NCBI RefSeq assembly: GCF_003589595.1
Contig: NW_020654422.1
Span: 16,210,368-16,274,367 of the forward strand
Direction of reading: 5' to 3'
From: Hyposmocoma kahamanoa
Taxonomy: Eukaryota; Arthropoda; Insecta; Lepidoptera; Cosmopterigidae
DNA: 64,000 nt
This document shows, piece by piece, positions 62,780-64,000 of the stretch. Position 1 is the first letter of the stretch, and every line of letters starts with the position of its first letter. The notes below the pieces were generated by a model that was not told where the DNA came from, did not search any database, and was given only the letters and a program-made list of their open reading frames with translations. Made by a program: the position numbers and the translations under genes.

Positions 62780-63699
62780 GAATGAGACGTTGGAACGTTA
62801 GTTTCTTTGAAAAAACAAATGTACGCGATTTAGATTCAAAGAAAGGTTCATTTCCTATTTCGAAAACCTGCTATTAAGAACTCGAATTATTATATTATCT
62901 AAAACGATATTTTTACTGCTCACAAAGTATCACTTAGGTTTAACCCATGGCACCATAACATCTATAGACAATCCCCGGGTTAGGGTTAAATCCTATAGGA
63001 AAATACGTTGTTTTGCGCGTAACAACTTACAAAAGGGATTTGTATCGAATTGAGAAAATTATTTGCAACACGCGATATCCTTCTTAATATGCTTTTTGGT
63101 ATTTAAGTGGGATAAAATCGATATTAAAACAATCTAATAGTTTATTTGTTCAATTCACACATATGTTTGGTGCCTATTTTAAAATTACTACGTAATTATT
63201 GTTGCGTAGCCCGAAATTTCACGTGACTGGAGAACATTACAGGTGTGCTACTACCAACCAACTAATTATAATTAACAGTTGTGATATTGATCGCGAAAGT
63301 CTCGAAACTCATATATTATTTCGTAATGCGAAACTTAGCACATAAACTATTACTCTTACCTCTACATTTCGGCGCCGCCGACACAAGTTCGCAAAAAAAT
63401 AAGCTACATTTGGCAAGGCGAGGATGGCAGACAAGAATTAAAGTGGTCGATTTATTTCAGACGGTGCCAAACGACGAGTGTGAGTGCCAGTGACAGACTC
63501 TTTGACTTACGAGAGAGACTTCCATAGATAGCCGTGTGATGTGCTTCGCATTAATCACGCTGGGATCGCCTGAATCCTTAGAGATGATAAAATTTGATCC
63601 TACTCCGTAAACTTCGTAGAGATTCTTCAGAAAGTATAGGGTAATAGGTACCTATCGAGAATTTTAGGCAAGTTCCACACTTGTTTTCAGTTGTTTCAG

Positions 63700-63965
63700 C
63701 TGTACTAAGCACAAGTCCGGTCGTGCATGGAGTACTGCTGCCACTTATGGGATGGCACTTCTAAATACCACCTTGGATTCAATTGACAAGCGTCAAGAGG
63801 CTTATAGATGACTCGGTTTTAGTAGAGGCGAAGCTGCAGAGTCTTGAGTTGAACACCGTCGTAAAGTTGCCTACTTATCGGTATTCTACAGGATATATAA
63901 ATTGAAAGATTTGATTCCGCTTTACCCTTTCTATCACCGGGAGATTAGACGTGAGTTTCCACCTC
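63700..63965 (+). pseudogene. LINE relic (Jockey/CR1-like ORF2 C-terminal region)
   Basis: Plus-strand reading AQVRSCMEYCCHLWDG matches the VRPCMEYCSHLWDG block found after the RT domain in several lepidopteran LINEs. It is followed by degraded remnants of the LD..QRRA, LI.PPxxxYHR and TR blocks, with many stops and frameshifts. It continues to near the window edge. Confidence 0.55.
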
Positions 63966-64000
63966 TATGCAGGATCATATTTATATGGCGAGCGGCTAGG

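Noticed and set aside
63281..63493. 70-codon plus-strand ORF with a GC-rich second half
   Set aside because: No recognisable domain or splice signals; the GC-rich patch (GGCGCCGCCGACAC) could belong to a repeat or an LTR leader, but no LTR pair was found.

Overview
The window reads as an AT-rich insect nuclear genome segment, almost certainly from a moth or butterfly (Lepidoptera). Genes are sparse and split by introns, with one exon set matching CD151-type tetraspanins and one matching SNX9-type sorting nexins. The space between is filled with short tRNA-derived SINEs, palindromic MITE-like DNA elements and decayed LINEs of the kind common in lepidopteran genomes. The species cannot be fixed from the sequence alone.

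Layout. At 0.1-2.2 kb there are two tandem single-exon genes on the minus strand for small secreted low-complexity proteins (139-1050 and 1507-2151); both end in a similar acidic tail and look like distant duplicates. At 5757-5856 there is a probable last exon of an unidentified minus-strand gene. From 22.2 kb down to 10.1 kb (minus strand) lies a complete five-exon tetraspanin gene of 266 residues that I assembled exon by exon; all its coding introns fall in phase 0. Directly upstream on the same strand is an intact, intronless 559-residue SNX9/SH3PX1-family coding region (22808-24487), with a 5' UTR intron and a likely CCAAT-box promoter near 25.2-25.4 kb. The 3' end of the SNX9 gene and the 5' end of the tetraspanin gene are only about 100-150 bp apart.

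From 26 kb to the right edge no complete host gene is visible. The largest object is a broken APE-type non-LTR retrotransposon (about 28776-31144, minus), lying between two diverged direct repeats. Beyond it come about a dozen copies of one roughly 290-bp retroposon-like repeat (called RP-1 here), further SINEs, two RTE-type LINE relics (55.7-56.2 kb and 61.1-61.3 kb), two other LINE relics (35.1-35.4 kb and 63.7-64.0 kb), a GC-rich minisatellite (53.8-54.05 kb), and one possible last exon of unknown identity (52791-52944).

The best new material is the set of short DNA-transposon families that can be delimited to the base from terminal inverted repeats and target duplications: a family beginning CATTGACTTACAA with exact 8-bp duplications at two loci; a TA-flanked family of about 400 bp with three copies, two of them abutting; a TA-flanked family beginning near GGCTCAATT with three copies; a 165-bp palindrome beginning GGGTCGTATTCC inside a SINE, with an empty site elsewhere in the window; and a hAT-like element with an 8-bp duplication. 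I saw no CRISPR array, rRNA gene or convincing functional tRNA gene.
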